NCBI GenBank assembly: GCA_030704615.1
Contig: CM060731.1
Span: 14,384,001 to 14,448,000, forward strand
Length of the DNA stretch: 64,000 bases
Source of the DNA: Takakia lepidozioides
Taxonomy: Eukaryota; Streptophyta; Takakiopsida; Takakiales; Takakiaceae
Direction of reading: 5' to 3'
The notes beneath the pieces were generated by a model. That model was given only the letters and a program-made list of their open reading frames with translations, had not been told where the DNA came from and did not search any database. A program made the position numbers and the translations under genes. Below are positions 23,489 to 35,017 of this stretch, one piece after another; the stretch's first letter is position 1, and the number at the start of each line of letters is the position of its first letter.

Positions 23489-25973
23489 CTAAAATTTCTC
23501 CTGGCTGGGGCGCAGATCAAGCTCATGAGTCCATGCACTCTTGTCTTGCATATGAAGCTGCCAGTACACCTCAGCTATGGCATCAGGATTCATCGTAGAA
23601 TCCTCCTTTGAATCCTTTGGCCTGCCACTCCCACCCACAGAATATGTTAGCAGCCATGTTACTCTCACGAATGGCCAAAACTTGGTGATTATGTCGCTGA
23701 ATGCTATAGGTTGTGAGTAATGTCGGAATCAAAGTGCAATGTCCTGCGTGGCTCACTACATTGACCCCATGACCCCAGGTGAAAAGAGTCGAAAAGTTTT
23801 TAGACCCACACCAGCTTAGCAGCTTTAGTATGTTCTAAAATGCAGAGATGCCCAGTAGGCGGGCAATGTAAGGAAGACTGTTGGCCTGTTTGACGAGGAT
23901 GCATCGCCACATGCATGCATCTATCATCTTTGTGGTTGCACAGCTGCCAAGGTGGTTCTAACCTGGAGTTGCCGATCATGCCGTCAATAATCACATGAGC
24001 AACATGGATGCCTTGTGGATGATACTCCCGTGCTAGACATTGTGCAAGAGCTCTCAGTGCAAATTTTCCACAGGCTGCACCAACATCTCCCGGAGATAAG
24101 CTTAAAGCCACGAGCAATCACCGGTAACCATATAAGGTGCATGTTGCAAAGTACAACTCCGTGGGCAATTCTGTTGTTAATGCTCTAACTTTCAGCATGA
24201 GTGACACTTCACCACCAAAAACAACCATCTTTACCTATGAGAACAACCTTGCTAGATTCTGTTTATGCAACAGTGAGGAGATCAAGGGATATGAAGGAAT
24301 CAAACCAAGTTCTGCAAAGCCTGCACCCCCTCTAATGGAAGCAGTAGCTCCTGTAAACAACAGAGTACCCTTTTGCCTCTCAACCATGCCCGTTAATACC
24401 TGCCCAACCCATCCACTGGTGTCACTTAGCAAGCTGACAGTTATAGATGAACTTTTGAAGCAGTTCACTCTTGTGATTGACTGTTCCTTCATTCTGTTGA
24501 TTGGTGCTGATGGATACTGTCAGTTTGAATTGAGCAGAAGAAAGTGACAGGGAGGACGACGAAATCCTTGACCATCCATCCACCCTCCTGAAGTAAGTTG
24601 AAGGGAGAATTTAGCCAACCATCAACCTCAACCCAAGATTGTCATGCCCCACTCACACAACAGTCTAGTGACTTTTCAAAAAATATCGATACTGTTGATG
24701 ACAATACTGCTACTGTAGCTTTACCTAGTGTGGAGTGCTGAACTTCTTGGTGGTCTTTTATGAACCATTTGCAAGGGAAGAAAGTAGACAAACCTGCTGA
24801 ACACAGTGGAAGGCACCCATACTGGGTGCCATCAATGACTGCTCAAATGACTCCGAGCTGATGTCTGTAAACTTTCGAGGAGGCCATGGAAACGTGGTTT
24901 TCAAATTGTACACCTGTAACCTCAAGCATATGCCATGAGACGAGAGCATTCAAGAATGCACTTCTGACCACTTCAAACATCCAAAAAGTGGGCATACGAC
25001 CCACTGGATCACATCTGGGAAATAGTGAGTAGAGATTAAGGAAGGGGAGGACTGGAGTTGTTTCCAGTCACATCATTTCTAACATGCAAGGCCTATATAC
25101 GCAAGTAACCAATGGCAGTACTCCATGGACGTTGTGCCCCAATCTCGCTCCTCCTTTTAAATGTGTGAGAAGAACAGGTCAAGAGGCACACACCAGGACT
25201 TCGACGGTGCCGAGCGAGTTCACAGCCTCAAAGGCCTCCTTCACCGAATTGGCATCAGCACACTCTATGGGAATGGCGCAAACCTGCGCAGTGCTCTCCT
25301 TGTCCACTATTTCCTCAGCAAGCTTCCTCAGCTTCTCTGCAGAGAGAAGCTTTTCTGTCAGAAGTAGCGCCCGGTAGTAGACTCGCCATCGTATCACAAT
25401 CTATTCACTGACACCAATTACAAACCTTGACAGGGATTGTGTTTCTTCAACTCAGACTGCTGTCGGCTCATTGGACTCAAAGCCTCGACAGTAATTTTCT
25501 TCGCTCTTAACAAAGGATTTTGGGACTTTGACCCTTGGGTATGGATAAGTGCGAGCCTCGTGATATGTCTCCCATAGAAACGACAAACCCTTCCGTTGAA
25601 TTTCCTTTGATGCATGCTAACATCAAGTGTAACCAGCTAAACTTAAGGCAGGGGGAATAACAGAAAGGCATAGATCGCTGGAGAATGTAGGGGAAGAGGT
25701 CCAAAGACTTCCTACGGTTTTGGTGTATGAACAATCGAATCATGAGGCCCAGATAGACACCCAGAGCTACATTCCAAACAACCAACAAATGCCCTGTGAA
25801 AGAGCAGAGATGTGCACAAAAGTTTTCCAAAGAAAAACTCAATTTGGAAGAAACGGTCACCGACCAGAATTACGAGAGAGGATGGCGACGATGCAGTGTT
25901 CTCTAGCAAAGCGCCTAGCAATCGCTGTGCCCAGCCCCGGCCCGACGCCCACGACAGCCACCACGCCCACCAT
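23489..25973 (-). CDS. Short-chain dehydrogenase/reductase, atypical, lacking the active-site Tyr
   Basis: Six minus-strand exons, 25973-25865, 25354-25194, 24913-24794, 24399-24306, 24074-23963 and 23621-23489 (TAG), join in phase to give 242 residues, a normal single-domain SDR length. The N-terminus has the Rossmann glycine motif (VVGVGPGLGTAIARRFA). The Asp-type cofactor-binding context is IECADANSVKEAF. The serine motif is LLFTGATASIRGGAGF. The lysine region is ACGKFALRALAQCLARE, followed by GIHVAHVIIDGMIG. In classical SDRs the catalytic Tyr lies four residues before this Lys; here that position is Leu. Related bacterial and plant proteins with a FASAKFALRALAQ-like segment also lack the Tyr, so this is a family trait and not decay. 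Start: ATG at 25973, directly before the Rossmann strand. No targeting peptide is evident. Tail-to-tail with the epimerase gene, 665 bases apart. Confidence 0.92.
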
Positions 25974-26459
25974 TGCTGAAGCCAACTCTCACTGCTCTCA
26001 CCTGGCTATCTAAATAACATGGAGTGTGGCCCCACGGAAGAATCTTGCGCTGGATCATCCCTTAACTACTGCAGTTCACCAAAACATGAACTGGAAGCTG
26101 TCCATGCGGCTTCGTGGAGGCAAGCTGCCGCCACACGTCGACAGTTCACCATTCCTCGGATCCTTTCTTCTTAAATCTTTCGTTGATCCGCGGGTATGAT
26201 TTACTGATGACTACCGACTGATGACTACGTACTTGTGTACTAGAGGGCTCTGTGATGATGCAGGATTCCAATCTCTTTGACGAAATGAACATTGTCATCC
26301 TTGTCAGATTACTCGTGTGCGCATAGAAACCCACATGGCACAATGCAAACACTCTTCAAAGAGCAGAGAACTCTGCTCTTTGTCCAACTCGTGTGATTGT
26401 ACGATTGCAATTAGTAACCTGTATGATTATGTTCGAAGAAGGTTAGGGGTTACGTATTA
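25974..26459. other. Upstream flank of the dehydrogenase gene
   Basis: No exon seen. A short direct repeat, 'tgatgactac' (26201 and 26219), lies in what should be the promoter region of the minus-strand dehydrogenase gene. Confidence 0.3.
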
Positions 26460-26572
26460 GGGAAGGGCCGTTCCCAAGGCCCTTCCTGAATTTGAGAGCA
26501 CGGGCAACGAGGGCGGAGCCCGAGTTCCGGGTGCTCGAAAATTCAGGAAGGGCCGTGGGAACGACCCTTCCC
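26460..26572. repeat. Long near-perfect inverted repeat (34-base arms)
   Basis: The arm at 26460-26493 (gggaagggccgttcccaagg...) pairs with 26539-26572 with only two mismatches. The loop between them is itself partly self-complementary (gagcac at 26496 with gtgctc at 26531). This is the shape of a foldback or MITE-type element. A second A/T-rich inverted pair lies just to the right (near 26590 and 26688). Confidence 0.85.
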
Positions 26573-26756
26573 CAATGTGAAAAACTAGGAAATTTTTCTT
26601 TCCTGCTCCTTGCCCCGCAAATTGGGGACCCTTCCAAAAGCGCCGTAAATCGGGGGAACCTTGCGGCCAGGGAGGCTCCTTGAATTACAAAGAAAAAAAT
26701 TTGCCAGTGTTTTACGATTTCAAAGGACAATAGGTACTCGGGTGACAGATTTGAAG

Positions 26757-27827
26757 TCTGAACATTAGACTGCCTTCCCTTCCTGCAGGAACTAGAGAAG
26801 CCTGTCAGATGTGTCTTGCTATAAATTGAAGCACACAAATCTTTGATTAGAGGGAGATCTAACATGGAGGTATCACTTTAGGACTCTGAAGGGAGTTGCA
26901 GAGCAGGTAAACATCTAGTACCAAACCTGGTGTGCAAGACAAATATTGAGCACCCTCCATACTAGTCACATCCAGCAAACTGTTTATCAGGCTTTATCTC
27001 TACATGTGTGTCCATTCGAGAGATTATGTCTTTCCTGAAGTATTTCACAGTGAAGTAAGGTGGTGTGACTGGAATGGGCTTGCTTGTTGTCTGAACATTG
27101 TTAATGGTGGAAATCAAAGGCCTGAAACGGGCCAACAGGCCGGTTAAGGGTTGGATTTATTTTTCGACTCAGCATATGTACCCTATGCTATCATGAAATG
27201 GGTGTGGCACTTATGCTCATGGAGTATCTAACCCTCCTACCAAAGACCTTCCGGGCATTCATAATTGACTGGAATTGGTTTAGAATAAGGTGGTGATCTT
27301 GAAGCTTCTGTTGTTTTGTGTTGAATTCGTTGACGCATCAACGCAATGTTTCTCACCTTGACCCATGTGACGGATTAATCAACATCTGAACGCCTACTGT
27401 GCTAACTAGCAATCTGTGTCAGACGAGACAGTCATTGTCAACAATAGGAAGCCTGACAAGAATTCATCACCCATATCAACATACTTTCGAACCTTTCAGC
27501 CCAAAGATCTCTAATTATTGGGCTTTGTCTCATTCTGTTCCATTTGATTTGTACTCAATCCATTTTGCACTCCCGGGGTTGGAGCCACACAAGCCTGTTG
27601 AAACAAACAGTAGGGGCATGACAAAACCTGCAGACATTGGGTTCTACAGTTACCAAGAACAATTAGTATGCATTATCAAACATTTCATACCGAGATGCCA
27701 TCGATGTTGTGTCAAGAGCTACCTCTTTCCCCACTGTTTTTTCAGGTGAAAAAACGCAGGTGGATCAGGATTACTTCACCAATGTCTCATCAAATTCCCC
27801 GTAGACTAGACACCTCCTCAAGGATAT
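26757..27827 (+). repeat. Segmental duplication, copy 1
   Basis: This block matches 35018-36535 in the same orientation at high identity over most of its length, for example 'gtaaacatctagtaccaaac' in both. Copy 2 has a 282-base MITE insertion and about 190 extra bases. No coding exon was supported in either copy. Confidence 0.9.
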
Positions 27828-27891
27828 AAAGAACTGCTCAAATTTCCTACGGGATTTTGTAGGGTACCTTACCCGGTTTGAGCAGTTCTTT
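27828..27891. repeat. Small hairpin element (15-base perfect arms)
   Basis: AAAGAACTGCTCAAA at 27828-27842 is exactly complementary to 27877-27891. A related, slightly longer copy lies at 32013-32107 and shares the inner GGGTACCTTAC. It sits exactly at the right edge of segmental duplication copy 1. Confidence 0.75.
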
Positions 27892-29768
27892 ACGCAGTCA
27901 GGAAGACCGTGACATCAAGGCATGTGAAGCTGCCAATTTCCAGCAGTCAGTGAGTAACTCAAATGCAGGAAGTACTAGCTACAAAAGAGGTTGGGGATGG
28001 ACGGACATCATGCTGATTGTTCCTGTTAGCTTGCGCTCGCTTTGATCTTTGCTGCATTGCAGCCCTGTTGTGGCAATGGGGTTGTGTATCCATCTCTTTG
28101 TAAGCCTCATGGCACTGCAAGGCTATTTTTCCTTGCTTCAATTTGATTCGTAGGGCTCCGCCCCCTTCTTTACTAAAAAAAGAAGAAGAGAAAAGAGAGT
28201 AATCCCGGTTTTGCTGTCTAGAAATCCTCTAGCTTTTAGTAGCATAGGTATACGGGTCACTATGCCTGCACCATGGGTACGAGGTGCAAAATGAAGGACT
28301 ACTTTCTGCTAGTTTCCTCATACAAAAGCTGATGGAGCACTCAACGAATTGCCATGTCATTGTACATGGAAAAGACACCCTCTTCTCCATCATCTGAACA
28401 TTTCAGCATTTAAGAACATGCTCCTTCCACCAGTAACTCCCCACAAAAACATACTTCATCTTGGAAGCGGTGAAAGACATCCCGTACAACTGCTCATCCA
28501 ACAATCTTCGAGATGTACAAGTTGGTGAGTGTTGGTGCACATGCACTTCTCATGCATATCCCCTGGCTCTAGGACGCCTCGCTGCTGCCCTTCCAGCCCC
28601 ACTCTTGTCACTCCAAGAGCCCTTACACTGCTGAGTTTCAGATTGAAACTCCAACTCAGCACATGCTTCAGAAGTGCACTGATTTGCACACAAGAGGGAC
28701 CAACCCCCTCTCTTCACTCATACCTCTTCATGAGCTTGGAGCTGAAGCTCCCAACGGGCTGCGATGCATCCCCTCGCAGCTCCACTATTCGGCTGCTCCT
28801 CATCTACCCGCAATAACTAGTTTCGGGCAGAAATACCTGGAGCTGATCTCACTTGAAAAAAATCAGCTCGAGTCTGTGAGTGCCAGGTTTGAGTTAGTAG
28901 TAGCACTTGTGTTTTTAGATCATGAGAAGCAGTTCAGCCTAGAGTGCAGGGATTTGTACATGAGCCTATCCAAAGCGGATAGAGTGTAAAGGCGAACAGG
29001 TTGCAGGTTTGCAATGGATAGAGAAGCGGGTAGCCTATGTTGAAGGGCGGCGTTGCATAGCTCAACGCTATGGCAACCAAGTTTGGGCTTCTAGTGTGAA
29101 GCGGAGGAGATGCTAGCCACGAGTGGGCGAACTGGTGGTCGTCTTCTTCAACTGCAGGCCGAGTTGAGGAGCTGCAAAAATGTGGCTGCGCATGGGAAGC
29201 TAGCATATTGCAGGTTGGAGATGATACAAGTACACAAGCTCTCTCAAACTCACATACTTGCACATAAAAACATCACTCATATATTAAGTCGAGCCAAGTG
29301 CACCCCACGCCATGGGGAATCCACACTACGGTGCCATAGCTAGACGCGGTGAGGCTCAACTCAAGAAAGATGAGCCCACCGCGATCTGCCGTGAAGATAA
29401 CAATGTCAGGTGCCCAAACATATATTGGCCTCTGGATTGACACTTGGGTCAATCCCAAATGTCAATATATCAAAACTAACTATTTCCTAGCTAGTTTCAC
29501 ACTAGTGGTAAAATAACTTGACACAGTAAAGGAGGAATTCGTATAAACATTGAGTGAACGATGAGTGTGCTTCCTGGTAGAGAGTAAACGCTCGGGTGCT
29601 GGGACTGGCGATGGAGCCTCCGTCTTGGTTGAGGTGGAGGATGCCAGGTAATGGTGATTGACTCCATGTTGCAAGATAACCACGTGCACTCGCCGAGAGC
29701 AGTCGGGAGAGTACACAGTCCGCCAGTTGTTGTACCTCAGAGTGTGAAGGCCAGTCGGTAAATGAAAC
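27892..29768. other. Gene-poor stretch
   Basis: Open frames at about 28529-28816 and 28663-28989 have no recognisable similarity and no supporting splice signals. An imperfect hairpin lies near 29345-29383 (cgcggtgaggctca pairing with tgagcccaccgcg). Nothing else is supported. Confidence 0.35.
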
Positions 29769-29870
29769 ACACTACTGCAAAAAAAAAAAGGTTTACGACG
29801 CCCACGGTCCAGCACGCGCGGCACCGTGCGACCCCACTTATTAGCGACGCCAAGAGGGTCGTTATTCAGG
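29769..29870 (+). mobile_element. CACTA-like transposon end (tentative)
   Basis: The sequence begins CACTACTGC followed by an A run and then TTTACGACGCCC, with 'gcgacgcc' and 'ggtcgttatt' further in. CACTA elements of plants start with CACTA and carry subterminal short repeats of this style. The matching opposite end was not found in the window. Confidence 0.4.
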
Positions 29871-29989
29871 GGTCGATATATTTTCTGTCTATTTCATCCC
29901 TGTGTATATTCTCTGTCGTGTCCCCTTCTATTGTCTGATTATTACCCAAATGGTGCATTTCTGATTGCAGGAATGTCAACGCAATCCCG

Positions 29990-30265
29990 TTGCCCTTGTC
30001 TTCCATATACTTGAGGGACTTGTGCTGGAGCCCACCTCCCATTTATGTCCTTCCCGACTATGCGGAAGGCATTGCTCGTGTGCATGCAGCTGTGCTTTCT
30101 CCCCCACCCTTGCGTTGGAGTTCCAGGAAGACGCTCAGGCACCTCCGCGCAAAGGTCTTCATAGATGATAGTGCCGCAGTTTCAGGTGGTAGCAGTACTC
30201 CTAGCAGTTCAGCAGATTCAGGTGGTAGCATTAGCAGTGTTGACACCACCTACGGATGTACTTGA
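29990..30265 (+). other. Open frame with Ser/Gly-rich end, unrecognised
   Basis: A 91-codon frame ends in a Ser/Gly-rich tail (VSGGSSTPSSSADSGGS) and reads like the last exon of a larger protein. 'cag' acceptors are present upstream, but no partner exon was found. The tail contains a direct repeat, 'agattcaggtggtagca' against 'agtttcaggtggtagca'. It could equally be noncoding. Confidence 0.2.
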
Positions 30266-30544
30266 GGGCATTCATTTATGGAACATGAGGGGACACACTC
30301 TCCGTTTTCCGTTGCACCACCATTTCTCTTCCCACCATCCGTTGTAATGAGCACGGACTACAATGAAATTCACATCCCTGAATTGAAACATTCTCTCTCC
30401 CGCGTCCTGCGAGTTTGAAAGTGTTTTCCTTCTAAACATTGCTCTCCAATTCAACCGTGTGCATTCAATAAAGTTTTTCAACAGAGATGAATATGTGCAT
30501 AGTCCAGTAGACAGTCATTCGACATATGCCATCACACCAATATT

Positions 30545-30640
30545 TGGTTGGATGGATGGAGGATGAATGTTTTTGGATGGATGAAGCCAGTTTGGATGTG
30601 ACATGTGGATGAATGTTGCATGCATGGATGGTCCCATGGA
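30545..30640. repeat. GGATGAAT/GGATGGAT minisatellite-like tract
   Basis: GGATGGAT, GGATGAAT and TGGATG recur about ten times within 100 bases in irregular phase. Confidence 0.65.
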
Positions 30641-30894
30641 TGATGTCAGTGCGCAGTATCATGCACAGGGGCGGGATGGCGAGGTTCACTGTCGGGGTTG
30701 AGGTGGGTCCCTACAGCTGACAAGGGTTGGGGTTTCTGTTTTGGGGTTGTAGGGTAAATATGGATGAAGACGTGTTTCTGCGGTAATGGGTCCTCTTCCA
30801 CGGAAATAGACGCCGCGTCTTTCCCAAAATCATGCCACGTGTCCTGGGCTCACGCCAGGCTCTTGGGCTCACGCTCCTGGGCTCACACTCTAGC

Positions 30895-31073
30895 ATCCCC
30901 CTTGATACCATACCATACCAGACCAAACAAAAACGATATACATACCAGACTGGTACATTAAAAGCTTAATACCTACCTTGATACCATTACCTGCCAGGTA
31001 TGAAGGAGGCCTCTTCACCGACAATACCATACCCTCTCTGGTATGAAATGTTGATGATACCGGTCCAACACTG
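30895..31073 (-). mobile_element. hAT-like right terminus with GGTATGG subterminal repeats
   Basis: Read on the minus strand from 31073, the sequence starts CAGTGTTGGACCGGTATC, close to the terminus of the 5.6 kb hAT element. Inside are many GGTATGG and CTGGTATG copies. The flanking 8 bases (gttgagac) were not found next to an opposite end nearby, so only one end is supported. Confidence 0.45.
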
Positions 31074-31079
31074 GTTGAG

Positions 31080-32697
31080 ACCTGCATATTGAAACCTGCA
31101 TTCTCATTGAAATGACTGGTATCGAGCAATAGACATCCTCTTTCCAACTCTTTCTTTTCTTGGTAATGAAGTTCTCTATCTACTTGCCCAGATTTTACTG
31201 TAGCAGTTAAATTTGGTTTTAGCATATTAGGCTATTCATATTGTTCTACTTTGTCCCGAGGGCCCCTATAGATGTTACTTTCTTCTTTCAATGCCAATTG
31301 GCGAGGTCATGACCGTGTCTTCACTTGAGGTATAAGCTGCTGTATATGAGGGATTGAGCACTTTGCTCATATAACCCTATTTTAAGTAATTCCGGACTTT
31401 TGGCTTAAATCCGGACCAAACTTAATATAAAACATAATTAAAATTAATTCAGGTATTAAATGGCAAATAGACAATGGCAAGTCTCACAGATCACACTTAT
31501 TTCAAATCGTGGTTGCATCTTCCTGATACTAAGATCCATGGATTTGCGTTGTTCAACAGTAGAAGGTACACAAAAGACCATATGTTTTGCTATGTTCGTT
31601 CTCTCTCAATTAGAATCCATCGAAGGTGATGTTTCCGAATTATTATACACAAAACTAGCAAGGAAACCAAACCTTGGAGGCGGATGCAATGTGTGGTACC
31701 ACCACAACATTTGGCAGCTCTGCAAGTCCTGGCTTCATGTATGGCTTCGGGAAGGTATATGTAGGGTAAAGAAGCGAATACGTCCTGCGTTGTATCTAGC
31801 GCAATCTGATTGGCCAGGTATTATTCCATATCGATTGCCCGTATTTAGCACCCTGTATAGCATTTACACGGGGGTGAGCTCCAAGGCAATGAAGGGCGGG
31901 CTTAGGGTGATTACGTAGGTAAGAAGAACATAGATATAACGCACTTACTCTAATTTTTTCCGGATAAGCGTACTCAAACTACAAAGGAAACAAGTTCTTT
32001 ACGTGGAGGAAAAAAGAACTGGCTCAAATATTTTAGTTGGGGTAGAGGGTACCTTACACCCAGTAAGCTACCCTCCACATCCACTAAAAAATGTGAGCAA
32101 TTCTTTACGTACGCCGAAAGGGCTGCTTCCTGGCCGTGACATCAAGTCCGAGGTTTCCGGATCTAGGCGGGGATGGGAAGAGTAGTCCAGTACAAGGTAC
32201 ACAAAAGGCCATCTGTTTTGCCATGTTCTCTCAATCCTTAAGCTCTTGCTTTGCAATTGGCTTCAATATGACTCAGGATAGATTGTCCCCTCTCCATGCC
32301 ATTGTTGACATACCTTCTGATCTCTTGTTTGGAATCAAAGTGGTGGACTCGGTCTCTGGAAAATGAAATATCCTAACCCCCCAATGTCTGGATGGTGGGA
32401 ATGGCTTTCTCAGATGGATCTGTTGTGGTATGATTGCATGCCTCTCTCAGATCTGCCCTTTGATCCAGGGGAATGGATGACCCAGAGGAATGGAGATGGC
32501 TCTCGAAAGAAATACCCATTCTTTGCTTACTCTTCCAAGACTGCTCACAAATCAGGAAACGACCTCTTTCATAGTAACCTTGCCACCTCATGGGACACAA
32601 ATTGAGTTTCTTATGAATACAAATTAAGGTGGCAAATATGTCGAATCACAAGGAAATATAGCTTTGTTCTACGGTTGAAGAGAAGGAATGAGATTCA
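31080..32697. other. Transposon-like stretch, unassigned
   Basis: Two copies of a ~45-base segment ('ggtacacaaaaggccat' type) occur at about 31565 and 32200. A frame at 32363-32605 reads MSGWWEWLSQMDLLWYDC and then PFDPGEW, a Trp-rich pattern I associate loosely with retroelement proteins but cannot name. No gene is supported. Confidence 0.3.
32013..32107. repeat. Second copy of the small hairpin element
   Basis: The arms aaagaactggctca (32013) and tgagcaattcttt (32095-32107) pair imperfectly. The core GGGTACCTTAC matches the element at 27828-27891. Confidence 0.6.
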
Positions 32698-32978
32698 TTC
32701 CGATATTTATAGACCAGGATACCGAGTACCCCTATAAAAGAAGCTATTTCTTGAAGTACATAAGCATCAGATTGAACAGTGTGCTCAAGCTAAAAACAAG
32801 CAATAGTCGATGCATACCGTGCACAAAATGATTGCCTAACTTGACTGTTAAAGACTTCCACCCGTCAACATTCCCCACGCCTAAATAGTATGGCAATCAG
32901 ATGTTTGCACATTTCTCTAAGGATTCAGCATGGCTGATCTCAACAGCAACGGAAAATCGTGCAAACACGTCTAAAGAA
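32698..32978 (+). repeat. Second segmental duplication, copy 1 (partner at 40000)
   Basis: 'gagtacccctataaaagaag' and about 280 surrounding bases are shared with 40000-40255, same orientation, with scattered substitutions and small indels. The partner lies in the first intron of the Lys/Arg/Ser-rich protein gene. Confidence 0.85.
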
Positions 32979-34440
32979 TAGCAGAAAAATATGTATACGT
33001 GGCTTTGTGCCTTTTCCCTTGGGTACAACATTTACATATCGTAATTTGAACAACATGACAACGATATCTTGCTATTAACGCTTCTTCAACCATTGTTAAC
33101 TTTGGCAAACTGTCGTGAACTTTTCCAATCCACAAACCATTAGCGAGTGCAAACTTTGGCATCTTGTTTTTTTTCAAGGTGGAACTACAATTTTTACACA
33201 TGAAGATGGTACGTGCAGTATTTGATATTTCTCGTCTGTCCAATAACAACCCATTTTATTTGTCCAATTGATGTTTTGTGTCATTAATCAATTCTTGGGG
33301 AACCTCTTCCAGGAGAATATGTTCTTCGATGTGGTTTTCTACTTGTAGGCTTAGCCATTTTTTCACGTGTTTCAAAATTTCGCTTTGTAATTCATCGATT
33401 CTCTATTTCAACATGTTAGAGGTTGCTATGTCTTTGCTGCAAACACAACAATACATATTGGTGAAAGTCGCATTACTAATGCATTCGTTGAAGTTGGATA
33501 AACAAAATAAATTATTCTCCAGGCATATTTTGGGTGGAAACTCATGATCATTCTTTGGCTTTTTTGTAGGAGTGCAATACATTTGCTCTTTTGAGTTTTT
33601 CCTTTTCGTCATTTTCGTTTGTAATATATTTGTGAATTTGTGTAACACATATTTCATCTTTGATCAACAGATATTGGTTTTTTTGGAATCTGTATTTTTT
33701 CCTTCGTTTAGCAATTGTTTCATCTGGGTCGGGAGTCGGTTCAGATTCTATTTCCGTGGTATTTTGTGGTTTGTTGGTTGAAATGTATTTTCGTCGGCAT
33801 TTACTGTTTATCTCATTTTGGTTTGAAATATATTTCTCACGGCGTTTAGTTTTTTTTTTTTCATTTTTATTCGAAATATTTTCTAATCGGCATCTATATG
33901 AATTTATTGACATCATTTATATCATTTTCACTTTCATTTCCATTTGGTTTAGCTGTTAGATGGTTTGCATTTGGATATAATGTCACAATTTGTTGAGCTA
34001 CACTTTGGCTTGAAAGATATTTTCGTCGGCGTTTATTGTTTATGTCATTTTGGTTTGAAATATATTTCTTACAGCGTTTAGAATTTTTTTCATTTTTGTC
34101 CGAAATAGTTTTTATCGGCTTCTCTGCTAATGTATTGACATCATTTATATCATTTTCATTTCATTTTCATTTTCATTTGGTTCAGATGTTAGATGGGTTG
34201 CATATGGATTTAATGTCACAATTTGTTGAACTATAATTTGGCTTGAAAGATATTTTCGCCGGCGTTTACCGTTTATCTCATTTTGGTTTGAAATGGTTCT
34301 CACGGCGTTTAGCATTTTTTTCATTTTTGTCGGAAATGTTTATTATTGGTTTATTTGTGGATTTATTGACATCATTTATATCATTTTCATTTTCATTTAC
34401 AGTTGGTTCAGATTTCAGATGTTAGATGGATTGCATTTGG
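32971..34440 (-). pseudogene. Helitron-like protein remnant with DUF6570-type domain and basic repeats
   Basis: On the minus strand, 33249-32971 encodes FALANGLWIGKV followed by LTMVEEALIARYRC. This is the hallmark of the DUF6570 domain, found with Helitron helicase-like proteins. Upstream (33657-33403) is a CCVC cysteine pair, and upstream again (33916-33548 and beyond) a run of basic repeats (RRKYISNQNEIN, CRRKYIS, KRRKKYR) of the kind that precedes this domain in such proteins. Frames are broken by stops between segments and by a 2-base loss near 34290, so the gene is dead. No helicase or Rep exon was found. Confidence 0.6.
33780..34440 (-). repeat. Three-copy tandem repeat (~225 bases) coding for basic repeats of the Helitron-like protein
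   Basis: 'attgacatcatttatatcat', 'cattttggtttgaaat' and the gttagatgg..tgcat..gga motif each recur three times at a spacing of about 210-240 bases. The region is very AT-rich on a background of moderate GC. Confidence 0.8.
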
Positions 34441-35017
34441 ACTGAATGTGAGTAGAGCTCGTCAGATAAAGGTAATAATACCATCACAATTTAACAATCA
34501 AAGCAGTTGGTTGTTGAATTCTCCACGAGATAACTCGTTTGTCAGGCAAGTAGAGACTAGGGCTAATCAAAATAGAGACATGAAAGGGTTTACTTCAACT
34601 TTCAAATATAGTGAGATAGAATCAGCTGTGGATACTAGGGCAGTTGGAACACAAAGCCATGCTCCCAGAGAGGAAAACCTCCACACACATAAGCTGGCCT
34701 AGTTCAGATTCTGACTCTGAACTCAAGTGAGGATCATAACGCCTGCCAAACATACGATGGAATGAATCTGATGAGGAGGTTGGCTAACTGTTCTTTCCAG
34801 TCGTCTCCTGCCCCCTTTCCTGCCTCATACATATCACTGATTTCTAAGCCTAGTAAGCATGAACACTATACAGATATCATGTTTTGAACCATCAAAACGC
34901 CTTCTTCGGCATTCATCAACACACCTGTACATTCCCCTTGACTACTATAATATACACGATAAGGTCAGTCCTCTTTCTTACAGAAAGCATATTGCATCTA
35001 GCTTGGCAGTCTGAAGT

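Noticed and set aside
30232-31073. A complete hAT element from a CAGTGTTGAC start at 30232 to the terminus at 31073
   Set aside because: The 8 bases flanking the two ends differ, so they are not ends of one insertion; only the right end is kept as a tentative feature.
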